Part shown: piece by piece, positions 1-8,131 of the stretch | Layout of the letters: the number at the start of each line of letters is the position of its first letter | Numbering within the stretch: the first letter of the stretch is position 1 | Assembly: GCA_031178355.1 (NCBI GenBank) | Contig: JAPSJC010000012.1 | Span: 1 to 47,130, forward strand | DNA length: 47,130 bases | Reading direction: 5' to 3' | Source of the DNA: Ureibacillus sp. | GTDB lineage: Bacteria; Bacillota; Bacilli; Bacillales_A; Planococcaceae | Position numbers and translations under genes: made by a program | Notes under the pieces: model-generated | What the model saw: only the letters and a program-made list of their open reading frames with translations | Database searches by the model: none | Told to the model about the DNA's origin: nothing

Positions 1-1458
1 AACTATTTGAGAATAAAACCATTTACATTGATAATGGTAATGTTTTTAACGATTTTATTAACAGCAGGATTAACAATTGTTGCATTAACTTTCGGGGATG
101 AAAAAGTTGTTGAAGTTGTAGAGATTAATCAACCCGATGAACGAAAAGAGTTTGAAAAGCTTTATGAAGCTTATGATGAACTTAAAGAAAAATACTATAT
201 TGAACTTGATGATGAAAAAATTATCTATGGCGCAATAAACGGAATGTTTGATGCACTTGGAGACCCATATACAGATTATATGAACAAAGAAGAAGCTGAA
301 CATTTTAATGCAGATTTATCTTCTAGTTTCCAAGGTATAGGTGCAGAAATCCAAGAACGTAACGGCAATATTGTCGTTGTCTCTCCAATTAAAAATTCAC
401 CAGCTGAAAAAGCAGGGATTTTACCCGAAGATGTTATTTTATTAGTTGACGGTGAAAGTATTCAAGGAATGAGTGCAACTGAAGCAGTTCTCTTAATTCG
501 TGGTGAAAAAGGAACGCCTGTAACATTAACGATTCAACGAGGCGATAGTGAGAATCTTTTAGAAATTACAATTGTCCGAGATGAAATTCCTATTGAAACT
601 GTCTATGGTGAGATGGGAGAAGATAAAATTGCCAATATCCAAATTACTTCATTCAGTGAAAAAACGTATGACGATTTAAAAGTATTACTTGAACAATTTG
701 AAAAAGAGGAAATGGAAAGTATCATCCTTGATCTTCGTCAAAATCCAGGAGGATACTTGCAATCGGCCGTTGATATTGCCAATTTATTTATCGAAAAGGG
801 TAAACCAATCGTACAGTTACAAGGTCGTGAAGGTGAACCGGAAGTGATTTTGGCTGATGGTGGTAAAAAATACAATCTACCACTTGTTGTCTTAATTGAT
901 AACGGAAGTGCTTCTTCTTCAGAGATTTTAGCTGGAGCATTAAGTGAATCATTTAATGCGCAGTTGATTGGCTTAACTTCATTTGGAAAAGGGACAGTTC
1001 AAACTGTAAGTTATTTACCAGATGGTTCGAATTTAAAATACACAACTGGAAAGTGGTTAACTCCTGACGGGAATTGGATCAATGAAACAGGTATTAAACC
1101 GGATATAGAAGTTCAGTATCCAGAATATGCATCACTAACTTTTATTGATCCAACTTCTGAATTGAAGGAAGGCAATGTTTCTACATCAGTAAATAATGCA
1201 GAGAAAATGTTAGATGCACTTGGATATGATGTAGGGACCATTGATAATGAGTTTGATGAAAGTACAGCTATTGCGGTTAAAAAGTTCCAAAGTAATTCAA
1301 ATCTAGAACAAACAGGTATTATTGTTGGGGAAACCGCTTATGCAATTATGGACGCTTTAAGACAAAAAATACGAGAAGAAGATCCACATGTTGTAAAAGC
1401 AATTGAACTTTTAAGCCAACCTGAAACAAATACAGAAACAGATTCTGAAAAAGAATAA
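1..1458 (+). CDS. S41 family C-terminal processing protease with PDZ and peptidoglycan-binding domains (CtpA/CtpB-like), probably 5'-partial
   Basis: Membrane-anchored serine protease that cleaves envelope or sporulation proteins outside the membrane. Seen, counting from the TTG at 7: an N-terminal membrane segment (about 5-28), a PDZ domain (about 95-175) with the GIGAEI motif, and the S41 core with NGSASSSE (Ser303 by comparison with CtpB) and SFGKGTVQ (Lys328). The 25-residue spacing matches the Ser-Lys dyad of this family. A peptidoglycan-binding type 1 domain fills about 395-450. The frame is open to base 1, and no ribosome site is visible for the TTG, so the true start may lie just outside the window. 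Target unknown. Confidence 0.93.
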   Translation, partial: NYLRIKPFTLIMVMFLTILLTAGLTIVALTFGDEKVVEVVEINQPDERKEFEKLYEAYDELKEKYYIELDDEKIIYGAINGMFDALGDPYTDYMNKEEAEHFNADLSSSFQGIGAEIQERNGNIVVVSPIKNSPAEKAGILPEDVILLVDGESIQGMSATEAVLLIRGEKGTPVTLTIQRGDSENLLEITIVRDEIPIETVYGEMGEDKIANIQITSFSEKTYDDLKVLLEQFEKEEMESIILDLRQNPGGYLQSAVDIANLFIEKGKPIVQLQGREGEPEVILADGGKKYNLPLVVLIDNGSASSSEILAGALSESFNAQLIGLTSFGKGTVQTVSYLPDGSNLKYTTGKWLTPDGNWINETGIKPDIEVQYPEYASLTFIDPTSELKEGNVSTSVNNAEKMLDALGYDVGTIDNEFDESTAIAVKKFQSNSNLEQTGIIVGETAYAIMDALRQKIREEDPHVVKAIELLSQPETNTETDSEKE

Positions 1459-1467
1459 TGAATAAAA

Positions 1468-1513
1468 GAAAGAGCTGACTTGTTCAACCCGAACATTAAT
1501 CAGCTCTTTCTTC
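1468..1513 (+). terminator. Hairpin terminator after the S41 protease gene
   Basis: Perfect 11-bp stem (1468-1478 with 1500-1510) followed by a weak T-rich tail. It lies between the protease stop and the start of the CobW-like gene, whose ribosome site is just downstream. Confidence 0.6.
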
Positions 1514-1534
1514 ATAGAATTGGAGAGGCTATGT

Positions 1535-2437
1535 ATGAAAGATGTTTACTTATTTAGTGGTTTCTTAGGTAGTGGTAAAACATCAATGTTAACAGATGTT
1601 ATTCGACAACTGAAAGAAAAGGGGTTAAAACCTGCCGTTATTATGAATGAGCTTGGAAAATTGCCCTTTGACTCACAAGCTGTAGAAAGTGGAATCCCCT
1701 TAAAAGAAATGCTTGAAGGGTGTATATGTTGTACTGGTAGTGAAAAAACGGAGGCACAAATACAAACTTTATTAGTGAATGAACAATTTGATGTACTATT
1801 GATTGAAACAACAGGTGCTGCACATCCAGTCGAAGCATTAGATGCTGTTTATTCACCATTATTTGCTGATCAATTAAATATTAAGGGCATTGTAACAGTT
1901 GCCGACAGTAAGCTTTGGTTAGACCGTCAGACGCTAACACCACAGGTAAAAAGTTTATATTTAGAACAAATTCGTCATGCACATTTGTTGCTAGCAAATA
2001 AAATCGATTTACTGACAGAGTCAGAACAAGCAAAAGTTGTTTATGAGATGCAAGGCGTGAATCCAAATGCATTCATCTTACAAACAACAAATGGCCGTGT
2101 TCCACTAAATTTACTTGAAAAACTACAGGCAACTACAAGAGCTAGTAAAAATGAAGTTCAATCTGCAGAAATAGGCAAACATCTTCATTTAAGTTCTCGA
2201 TTGATTGAAATTGAAGGAAGCTATACACAAGAGCAAATTGAAGAATGGATAAAATCATTGCCTAATACAGTCTATCGAATTAAAGGGTATATACCAATAG
2301 AAGGAATTAGAAATCCGATGCTTTTCCAATACGCATACGGGTTAGTCCAATGGCTTCCAGAATACATTAAGATGCCTAATAAAATTGTTTTAATTGGTGA
2401 AAGGATTAATGAAATTAAATTTATTGATGAGGTTTAA
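1535..2437 (+). CDS. CobW/COG0523-family G3E GTPase, putative metal chaperone
   Basis: 300-residue P-loop GTPase of the family thought to deliver zinc or other metals to client proteins. Seen: Walker A GFLGSGKTS (Lys15, Thr16), the family hallmark CxCC (Cys63, Cys65, Cys66), the guanine-specificity motif NKID (about 154), and a CobW C-terminal domain from about 205. There is no long His-rich stretch. I chose the ATG at 1535 because GGAGAGG lies a few bases upstream; an in-frame start at 1520 would precede that site. No Zur or Fur operator was recognised, so the metal cannot be assigned. It stands alone between two terminators. Confidence 0.88.
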   Translation: MKDVYLFSGFLGSGKTSMLTDVIRQLKEKGLKPAVIMNELGKLPFDSQAVESGIPLKEMLEGCICCTGSEKTEAQIQTLLVNEQFDVLLIETTGAAHPVEALDAVYSPLFADQLNIKGIVTVADSKLWLDRQTLTPQVKSLYLEQIRHAHLLLANKIDLLTESEQAKVVYEMQGVNPNAFILQTTNGRVPLNLLEKLQATTRASKNEVQSAEIGKHLHLSSRLIEIEGSYTQEQIEEWIKSLPNTVYRIKGYIPIEGIRNPMLFQYAYGLVQWLPEYIKMPNKIVLIGERINEIKFIDEV

Positions 2438-2476
2438 TTTAATGCATAGATTCGTTTCGGCTAAAAGAATACGCCG

Positions 2477-2508
2477 CCTAATAAGTCATCTGGCTTATTA
2501 GGTATTTT
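2477..2508 (+). terminator. Intrinsic terminator after the CobW-like gene
   Basis: 9-bp perfect stem (2477-2485 with 2494-2502), 8-nt loop, followed by TATTTTTG. Confidence 0.75.
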
Positions 2509-2606
2509 TGTATTTTGATGCTAGATTGTTATCTTTTTCTTTTATACAAGAAGAGGTATGATAAAATCGAAAAAAAGAAACATCATGCAACTATGAGTTG
2601 TAGCAT

Positions 2607-2663
2607 AGATAACTATAGGGTAAATTTATTCGTATTGAAAACAATTAACCAGATAGTTATAGG
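2607..2663. repeat. Near-identical 13-bp repeats in the murG leader, also inverted at the core
   Basis: The 13-mers at 2607-2619 and 2651-2663 match at 11 of 13 positions. Their cores ATAACTAT and ATAGTTAT are also inverted complements, so the RNA could fold with an 8-bp stem. The second copy lies about 13 bases before the murG ribosome site. A protein site and an RNA structure are both possible. Confidence 0.45.
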
Positions 2664-2689
2664 TTTTACATGAGATAGGAGAATTTACT

Positions 2690-3766
2690 GTGAAAAAAAA
2701 ATCAATTATTCTTACTGGTGGCGGAACTGCAGGTCACGTTTCCTTAAATCAAGCAATCATCCCTTCTTTGTTAAATGAGAGTTATGATGTACATTATATT
2801 GGATCCCATGAAGGAATCGAAAAAGATTTAATAACACAAAGCTTTCCGAACGTCCCGTATCACAGCATTTCAAGTGGAAAACTTAGAAGATATTTTTCAA
2901 TGAAAAATTTTACAGACCCATTTAAAGTTTTAGCGGGTATCATGCAAGCGATGTCGGTAATTCGTGAAGTAAAACCGTCTATCATCTTTTCTAAGGGTGG
3001 ATTTGTTTCGGTACCAGTCGTAATTGCTGCTAAGATGGCGAAAATACCTGTTGTGATACATGAATCTGACGTTACGCCTGGTTTAGCGAATAAAATTGCA
3101 TTGCCATTTGCATCACATGTATTTACCATTTTTGAAGATACACTAAAATATTTACCAAATGAAAAGGCAACATGTACCGGATCAATTGTTCGACAAGAAT
3201 TATTTAATGGAGAAAAAAGTGTCGGCCTCCTAAATTGTGGATTTACGGATCAGAAACAAGTGCTTCTTGTTATGGGAGGAAGTTTAGGTTCAGTTGTTAT
3301 CAATGATGCTCTTCGAAGTAATCTTCCTGAATTGTTGGTAAATTTCAATATTATTCATTTATGTGGGAAAGGAAATGTAGATCAGTCTTTAGTAAGTTTA
3401 AAAGGATATAAACAGTTTGATTATGTAACGAAGGAACTTCCTGATTTATTGCATGCATCCGATTATATTGTGTCCCGTGCAGGATCAAATTCTATTTATG
3501 AATTTTTGGCTTTAAAAAAACCAATGTTATTAATACCACTATCGGCTTCTAAGAGTCGCGGAGATCAGATTTTAAATGCGAAAATATTTGAGAAACAAGG
3601 TTTTGCGATTACATTAGAAGAGGAACAACTAACGAAGAATACATTTTTAAAGTCAATTAAGCGACTAGTGGATCAGAAAAATAAAATGGTTCAATCAATG
3701 TCTGATGTGGAAAGACCAAAGACGCCAGATGAAATGGTTAGCCTAATCTTACAGCATGAAAAATAA
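2690..3766 (+). CDS. murG: UDP-N-acetylglucosamine--N-acetylmuramyl-pentapeptide pyrophosphoryl-undecaprenol GlcNAc transferase, staphylococcal type
   Basis: Membrane-associated glycosyltransferase that adds GlcNAc to lipid I to make lipid II for peptidoglycan. Seen: the N-terminal GGGTAGH loop, the second glycine-rich patch (GGFVSVP), HESDVTPGLANK, the C-domain VMGGSLGS motif, and SRAGSN followed by EF. From memory, the pattern SSGKLRRY plus SKGGFVSVPVV matches Staphylococcus aureus MurG and the B. cereus second MurG better than B. subtilis MurG. GTG start with AGGAG upstream; 358 residues is normal. It is monocistronic and away from any dcw cluster in view, so it may be the sole MurG (as in staphylococci) or a second copy. 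Confidence 0.93.
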   Translation: MKKKSIILTGGGTAGHVSLNQAIIPSLLNESYDVHYIGSHEGIEKDLITQSFPNVPYHSISSGKLRRYFSMKNFTDPFKVLAGIMQAMSVIREVKPSIIFSKGGFVSVPVVIAAKMAKIPVVIHESDVTPGLANKIALPFASHVFTIFEDTLKYLPNEKATCTGSIVRQELFNGEKSVGLLNCGFTDQKQVLLVMGGSLGSVVINDALRSNLPELLVNFNIIHLCGKGNVDQSLVSLKGYKQFDYVTKELPDLLHASDYIVSRAGSNSIYEFLALKKPMLLIPLSASKSRGDQILNAKIFEKQGFAITLEEEQLTKNTFLKSIKRLVDQKNKMVQSMSDVERPKTPDEMVSLILQHEK

Positions 3767-3767
3767 T

Positions 3768-3810
3768 AAAGTCGACAAAATCTCATTCAGATTTTGTCGA
3801 CTTTTAATTT
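3768..3810. terminator. Strong terminator between murG and the convergent acetyltransferase
   Basis: 16-bp perfect stem (3768-3783 with 3789-3804), 5-nt loop, T-rich tail on the right and A-rich flank on the left. It probably serves both convergent genes. Confidence 0.85.
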
Positions 3811-3828
3811 TTATATAGATTCATTTTG

Positions 3829-4377
3829 TTACATCGCTTGTTCTTCTTCGTTGTTATCTTCTTTTGCTGTTACCAAGTAGAATAAGTCCTTCGGTATTCT
3901 ATATAAATCGAATTTTAACTCGCCTGCGTTAATTTCTTCATATAATGCTTGATGTGATTCGTTCGCTTCAATGATATAAGGTAATTTCATGGAGGCGCGT
4001 TTCGATTTTTCATTGCCTTTTCGTATTCTAAGGAATACAGTATGAATATCATAGTTATAGAAAAGTTCTGTCAAAAATTCTTTTTTTGCAGATTGATTGT
4101 AACCCATACCTTGAAATGGAGCACCAATCCATGTGCTTAAGAATCCAGCACCATCTTCAATATCATATAAACTAATTGTACCAACTGGTTGACCATAATT
4201 ATCAATAATTGTTCTTGAAATAGTCAATCCTAATTGTTCTTCTTCAATTAGTTGTTTTGTCAGGAATAAAAACTCTTCAGCAGAAGAGGCTTTTTGACGA
4301 ACATAAGGATATACAGATGGGTGAGTGATTAATTCATATAGTTCATTTGTTTCTGAGAGATCACGATGTTTTAACAT
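3829..4377 (-). CDS. GNAT family N-acetyltransferase (RimJ/RimL-like)
   Basis: 182-residue acyltransferase predicted to transfer an acetyl group from acetyl-CoA to an amine; substrate unknown. Seen: GNAT-like strand order with QPVGTISLYDI (beta-4 region, about 66) and FQGMGYNQSAKKE (about 89-101), which corresponds to the acetyl-CoA pyrophosphate loop Q/RxxGxG/A. The tail is acidic. The start is supported by AGGAGG about 8 bases upstream. It is convergent with murG and divergent from dapF. The leader holds a promoter and a terminator-like hairpin, so transcription may be attenuated. Confidence 0.75.
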   Translation of the reverse strand: MLKHRDLSETNELYELITHPSVYPYVRQKASSAEEFLFLTKQLIEEEQLGLTISRTIIDNYGQPVGTISLYDIEDGAGFLSTWIGAPFQGMGYNQSAKKEFLTELFYNYDIHTVFLRIRKGNEKSKRASMKLPYIIEANESHQALYEEINAGELKFDLYRIPKDLFYLVTAKEDNNEEEQAM

Positions 4378-4455
4378 GTTTACACGCCTCCTTTTAGGAT
4401 AGTTGCATAAATAAATCTAAATCACAGGGCAACAGTTTCAAGAAAAAATAACCTA

Positions 4456-4504
4456 AAAAAAACTAGGCGCTAAACTATGGTGTAATCATCCATGGTTTCC
4501 CTAG
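4456..4504 (-). terminator. Terminator-like hairpin in the leader of the acetyltransferase gene
   Basis: Read on the minus strand: CTAGG/CCTAG outer stem and a 9-bp inner stem (4490-4498 with 4472-4480, one G-T), 9-nt loop, followed by a run of seven or more T. It lies between the predicted promoter and the start at 4377, with no gene upstream on this strand, so it looks like an attenuator or the end of a short RNA. Confidence 0.55.
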
Positions 4505-4515
4505 AGTTTCTAATA

Positions 4516-4534
4516 ACAAAATGAAGCATTTTGT
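4516..4534. repeat. Small perfect hairpin in the acetyltransferase leader
   Basis: 8-bp inverted repeat, ACAAAATG/CATTTTGT, with a 3-nt loop, just downstream (minus strand) of the predicted promoter. It could be the first stem of a leader RNA. Confidence 0.4.
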
Positions 4535-4540
4535 AAAAGT

Positions 4541-4570
4541 ATCATATAATAAAGAGATAACTAATTGCAA
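4541..4570 (-). promoter_or_regulatory. Predicted SigA promoter for the acetyltransferase leader
   Basis: Minus strand: -35 TTGCAA (4570-4565), 18-bp spacer, -10 TATGAT (4546-4541). The predicted transcript would pass both leader hairpins before the gene. Confidence 0.5.
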
Positions 4571-4648
4571 TAGTTTATAAGATAAAAAATCGTGAATTCT
4601 TTGTTAACGAATGTTAATTTTGTAAATACTACAAGATGAATTATTAAG

Positions 4649-4677
4649 TTGATTCAACGTTATTTTCCATTTATGAT
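4649..4677 (+). promoter_or_regulatory. Predicted SigA promoter for dapF
   Basis: -35 TTGATT (4649-4654), 17-bp spacer, -10 TATGAT (4672-4677). It is 32 bp upstream of the dapF start, so the leader is short. Confidence 0.55.
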
Positions 4678-4709
4678 AGAAGAAATCTATTTTTTAGGAG
4701 TGATGTTGT

Positions 4710-5675
4710 ATGGAAAGAACGTTTTATAAAGTACATGGTTCTGGAAATACATTTTATTTATATGAAACAGATCTAGAATCCGAACAGGATTGGGTTTCAT
4801 TAACAAAATGGTTGTGTAATAAAGAAAATCAAGGTGGTGCAGACGGTTTACTACTTGTTTTGCCTTCTAAAGTAGCAAACGCTAAAATGCGAGTTATTAA
4901 CGCAGATGGCTCCGAAGCATCTATGTGTGGTAATGGGTTAAGATGTGTTGCAAGGCATATTTGTGAGAAGTTACATATAGAAGAAGCTGTTATAGAGACG
5001 ATGAAGGCAAATTTAAAAGTTAATAAAGTGGAATCGATTTATGGAACAATTCCAACTTATGCTGTAGAAATCTCTCCAGTTTCATTTGAATTACCTAGTT
5101 TACCAATGAAGTATAATGAACAAAAAGAAATAATACATCAAGTGATTAAAGAATTCTCTCCAACAATAAAATATACTGCTGTATCCGTACCTAATCCACA
5201 TTTAATCGGTATTGTGGATGATCATTATATTTCTAATACGACGCATCAATCATTATTAGCTCAAACTTTGAATGGAGAAAACGAGTATTGTTCAGATGGC
5301 ATAAACGTAAGTTATGCGTATCCAATGAAAAATGATACTATTTTTGTGCGTACATTCGAGCGCGGCGTTGGTTTTACTAATGCATGTGGTACTGCAATGA
5401 CTGCATCTGCCTTAGTTGCAAAACTTAATCATTATGTTGATAGTGATACTGTAACTGTTTATAATCCTGGAGGTTTTGTGAAATGTCAGGTAATTGAAAA
5501 AGATGGTAAATTCCTGTTAACATTAATAGGGAATGCGACAATTATTTCAAAATATCAAATTGATATAACTGACAACCAATATAAAATTATAAATATTGTA
5601 GATACAAATGAACAACTACAATATGAAGATTGTATTGAAATCGTTAGAAATGCAACAGCATCATTTATTGCATAG
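4710..5675 (+). CDS. dapF: Diaminopimelate epimerase
   Basis: Converts LL- to meso-diaminopimelate in the cytoplasm, the precursor of lysine and the peptidoglycan cross-link residue. Seen: both catalytic cysteines, Cys73 in NADGSEASMCGNGLR and Cys226 in NACGTAMTA, each at the start of the expected glycine-rich helix. The KVHGSGNTF start is typical. At 321 residues it is longer than the usual 275-285 because of a C-terminal extension rich in Asn and Ile. GGAGTGA precedes the ATG. It is monocistronic, with its own promoter and terminator; no lysine riboswitch is seen here, unlike the lysine importer at 12.8 kb. Confidence 0.95.
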   Translation: MERTFYKVHGSGNTFYLYETDLESEQDWVSLTKWLCNKENQGGADGLLLVLPSKVANAKMRVINADGSEASMCGNGLRCVARHICEKLHIEEAVIETMKANLKVNKVESIYGTIPTYAVEISPVSFELPSLPMKYNEQKEIIHQVIKEFSPTIKYTAVSVPNPHLIGIVDDHYISNTTHQSLLAQTLNGENEYCSDGINVSYAYPMKNDTIFVRTFERGVGFTNACGTAMTASALVAKLNHYVDSDTVTVYNPGGFVKCQVIEKDGKFLLTLIGNATIISKYQIDITDNQYKIINIVDTNEQLQYEDCIEIVRNATASFIA

Positions 5676-5705
5676 TATATTAGGTAATAAATGCTCCTAG
5701 TATGT

Positions 5706-5748
5706 AAAAAAGTCACATTTAAGTTAAACTTAACGTGTGGCTTTTTTA
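5706..5748 (+). terminator. Intrinsic terminator after dapF
   Basis: About 19-bp imperfect stem (5706-5724 with 5728-5747) ending in a run of six T. Palindromic flanks make it potentially bidirectional. Confidence 0.8.
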
Positions 5749-5803
5749 TTGTGTACAAATTAAAAGTCTATACCATCCCCATTTTATGGTTGAAGGTGAT
5801 TTT

Positions 5804-6484
5804 ATGAAAAGAAAAATACTAATAATTGAAGATGAGAAAAATATTGCACGATTCATTGAACTTGAATTACGGCATGAACAATTTGATGTACTTGTATCTT
5901 ATGATGGTAGAGATGGGCTAACTAAAGCTTTAGAAGGAAGTTTTGATTGTATTTTGCTTGATGTAATGCTACCTCAATTGAATGGCATTGAGGTGTGTAG
6001 AAGGATCCGCACTCAATGTGATGTTCCTATTATTCTGTTAACTGCACGTGATGAGGTCATGGATCGAGTTGCAGGTTTAGATGCGGGTGCAGATGATTAT
6101 ATCGTGAAACCCTTTGCTATCGAAGAATTGTTAGCTAGAATACGATCTATTTTGAGGCGAGTGAAACAGCAGGATTACCTAGACCATCTTATTAAGGTTC
6201 ATAATATAGTAATAAATCCAAATTCATATGAAGTTTATTTCAATAACAACAGACTAGATTTAACAAAAACAGAATATGATTTATTGAAACTTCTAGTTGA
6301 AAATAAAAATCGAGTTTGCACACGTGAGATGATTTTACAATCAATTTGGGGTTATCATTCAGAAGTTGAGACAAATGTAGTAGACGTATATATTCGCCAT
6401 CTGCGTTCAAAATTAAAAACTGAAGAAAAAAGTGATTCACTAATAGAAACAGTTCGTGGTGTGGGTTATGTGGTGAGAGAATGA
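5804..6484 (+). CDS. arlR: OmpR-family response regulator (ArlR-like)
   Basis: DNA-binding response regulator, 226 residues. Receiver domain 1-115: acidic pocket Glu9-Asp10, phosphoacceptor Asp53 in LLDVMLP, switch Thr in LLTAR, and Lys in YIVKPF. A winged-helix domain follows (about 130-226, ending [10 protein letters not shown]). From memory it resembles S. aureus ArlR closely ([10 protein letters not shown] after KPF). I chose the ATG at 5804 because GAAGGTGA precedes it; the frame is open about 70 bases further upstream. Its last 4 bases overlap the kinase start (ATGA), so the two are translationally coupled. The regulon here is unknown. Confidence 0.92.
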   Translation: MKRKILIIEDEKNIARFIELELRHEQFDVLVSYDGRDGLTKALEGSFDCILLDVMLPQLNGIEVCRRIRTQCDVPIILLTARDEVMDRVAGLDAGADDYIVKPFAIEELLARIRSILRRVKQQDYLDHLIKVHNIVINPNSYEVYFNNNRLDLTKTEYDLLKLLVENKNRVCTREMILQSIWGYHSEVETNVVDVYIRHLRSKLKTEEKSDSLIETVRGVGYVVRE

Positions 6485-7899
6485 AGCAGCTTAAAGAAAA
6501 TTTCTTAAACCTATCATTAAAAAAGAAATGGACCATTACAACTTCACTAGTTATATTAGTTAGTTATGCTGCAATTTGTATCGTCATCTATTTTGCACTT
6601 TACACATGGTTATTTAATAACGAACAAAATAATGCAATTCGTACAACAGATGACCTTACTACTTTTTTTAATTCGCAAGAAGGTTCAATTACTATAAATG
6701 AATTACAACAAAACACAGGACTTATGAAGTCAATCATTCATCAAAATCAAACTGTTCGTATATTTAATATGGATGGTTACGAAGTCTTGAGGATTAACAA
6801 CCAATCACCGGCAGCAAGAATAAAATTAACTTTAGAACAATTATTCAATACATTTGTATCAAAAGAATCCATTAATGGTAAAAATGTTATCGTAGTAAGT
6901 CGTACTGTTCAGATTGGATTATTTCATGGTTATATGCAGCTGATTCACCCACTCGATCCATTTGAATCGATGATGCAATATATGCTAACTGCTATGTTAA
7001 TTGCAGGTGTCGGTGCAATACTTATTGTTGGATTAATTAGTTCTTATTTATCGAATTTATTAATGAGGCCATTGGGAGATTTAAGAGATTCGATGATAAC
7101 CATCAAGGATAAAGGTTTTGAAGAAGTGATTCAATTTAATTATATGGCAGATGATGAAATAGGTGATTTGCTAAAAATTTATCGCTCGATGATGGACGAG
7201 ATCCAACAATCTTTTGTAAAACAACAACAATTTGTATCGGATGCTTCACATGAATTGCGTACCCCCATTCAAGCAATTGAAGGCCATCTGTCGTTACTTA
7301 AGAGATGGGGAAGAGAAGATCCAGTAATACTAGATGAATCCCTTACAACGGCAATTGCAGAAGTAAGTAGAATGAAAAAAATGATTGAAGAGCTACTCGA
7401 TTTAGCTAGAAGAGAAAAACGTGATGTACATGCATATGCTAATATTGAAAATGTATTAAATGCTGTAAAAGATGAGTTACAAATAGTGTATAACGCTGTT
7501 GAAATTCAAATTACCGTTTCTGGGGTATCAAAAAAAGCGAATATTACTGAAAATGCACTTTCCCAAATCGTACGTAATATTATGGAAAATGGAATTCGGT
7601 ATAATAATCGAAGACCAATTATTATTGTCAAAGTAAATTATTTAAGTGATAACATCTTTCTTACAATCAGCGATAACGGAATTGGCATTAAACAAGAAAA
7701 TATAAATAAAATATTTGACCGTTTTTACCGCGAGGATGTTTCTCGTGAACATAGCGGTGGTGGAACAGGATTGGGATTAAGTATTACAAAAATGCTAGTT
7801 GAAAAGTATAATGTGGAAATGGAGGTTTCGAGTAAATTAGGAGAGGGAACAATATTTACACTTAGATTTCCTATATATAAATTTCAACATTCTAAATGA
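6481..7899 (+). CDS. arlS: Sensor histidine kinase (ArlS-like)
   Basis: 472-residue membrane kinase partnered with the preceding regulator. Seen: membrane segments at about 17-42 and 163-185 flanking an extracellular sensor region of about 120 residues, a HAMP linker (about 186-240), the H-box SHELRTPIQ with His257, an N-box (NGIRYNN), and G-boxes DNGIGI and [23 protein letters not shown] and the RWGREDP stretch recall ArlS of staphylococci. In staphylococci ArlRS responds to envelope and metabolic signals; whether that holds here is not visible. No clear terminator follows. Confidence 0.92.
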   Translation: MKQLKENFLNLSLKKKWTITTSLVILVSYAAICIVIYFALYTWLFNNEQNNAIRTTDDLTTFFNSQEGSITINELQQNTGLMKSIIHQNQTVRIFNMDGYEVLRINNQSPAARIKLTLEQLFNTFVSKESINGKNVIVVSRTVQIGLFHGYMQLIHPLDPFESMMQYMLTAMLIAGVGAILIVGLISSYLSNLLMRPLGDLRDSMITIKDKGFEEVIQFNYMADDEIGDLLKIYRSMMDEIQQSFVKQQQFVSDASHELRTPIQAIEGHLSLLKRWGREDPVILDESLTTAIAEVSRMKKMIEELLDLARREKRDVHAYANIENVLNAVKDELQIVYNAVEIQITVSGVSKKANITENALSQIVRNIMENGIRYNNRRPIIIVKVNYLSDNIFLTISDNGIGIKQENINKIFDRFYREDVSREHSGGGTGLGLSITKMLVEKYNVEMEVSSKLGEGTIFTLRFPIYKFQHSK

Positions 7900-8023
7900 T
7901 TAATGAATACTTTTCTAGTAATAAACAAAAAAATTGCTGATTTATTTAAAAAGAGTTGTATTTTTTGTGTAGAGTAGTAAGATTGAAGTGGAAAATAACG
8001 TTCATCAATTAAAACAATTCCAT

Positions 8024-8052
8024 TTACTTATCAAATTGATTCAAATAAGTAA
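8024..8052. repeat. 8-bp inverted repeat upstream of odhA
   Basis: TTACTTAT/ATAAGTAA with a 13-bp spacer, immediately upstream of the predicted odhA promoter. It could be an operator, but short AT-rich repeats are common here. Confidence 0.3.
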
Positions 8053-8082
8053 TTGTTGTAACATGGTGAAATTTGTTATAAA
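8053..8082 (+). promoter_or_regulatory. Predicted promoter of odhAB
   Basis: -35 TTGTTG (8053-8058), 18-bp spacer, -10 TATAAA (8077-8082), about 50 bp before the odhA start. No CcpA cre site was recognised by eye. Confidence 0.4.
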
Positions 8083-8131
8083 TAAATAGAAACAATGGAA
8101 CTGCCATTAGGCAAATTTGGAGGTTATTCTC

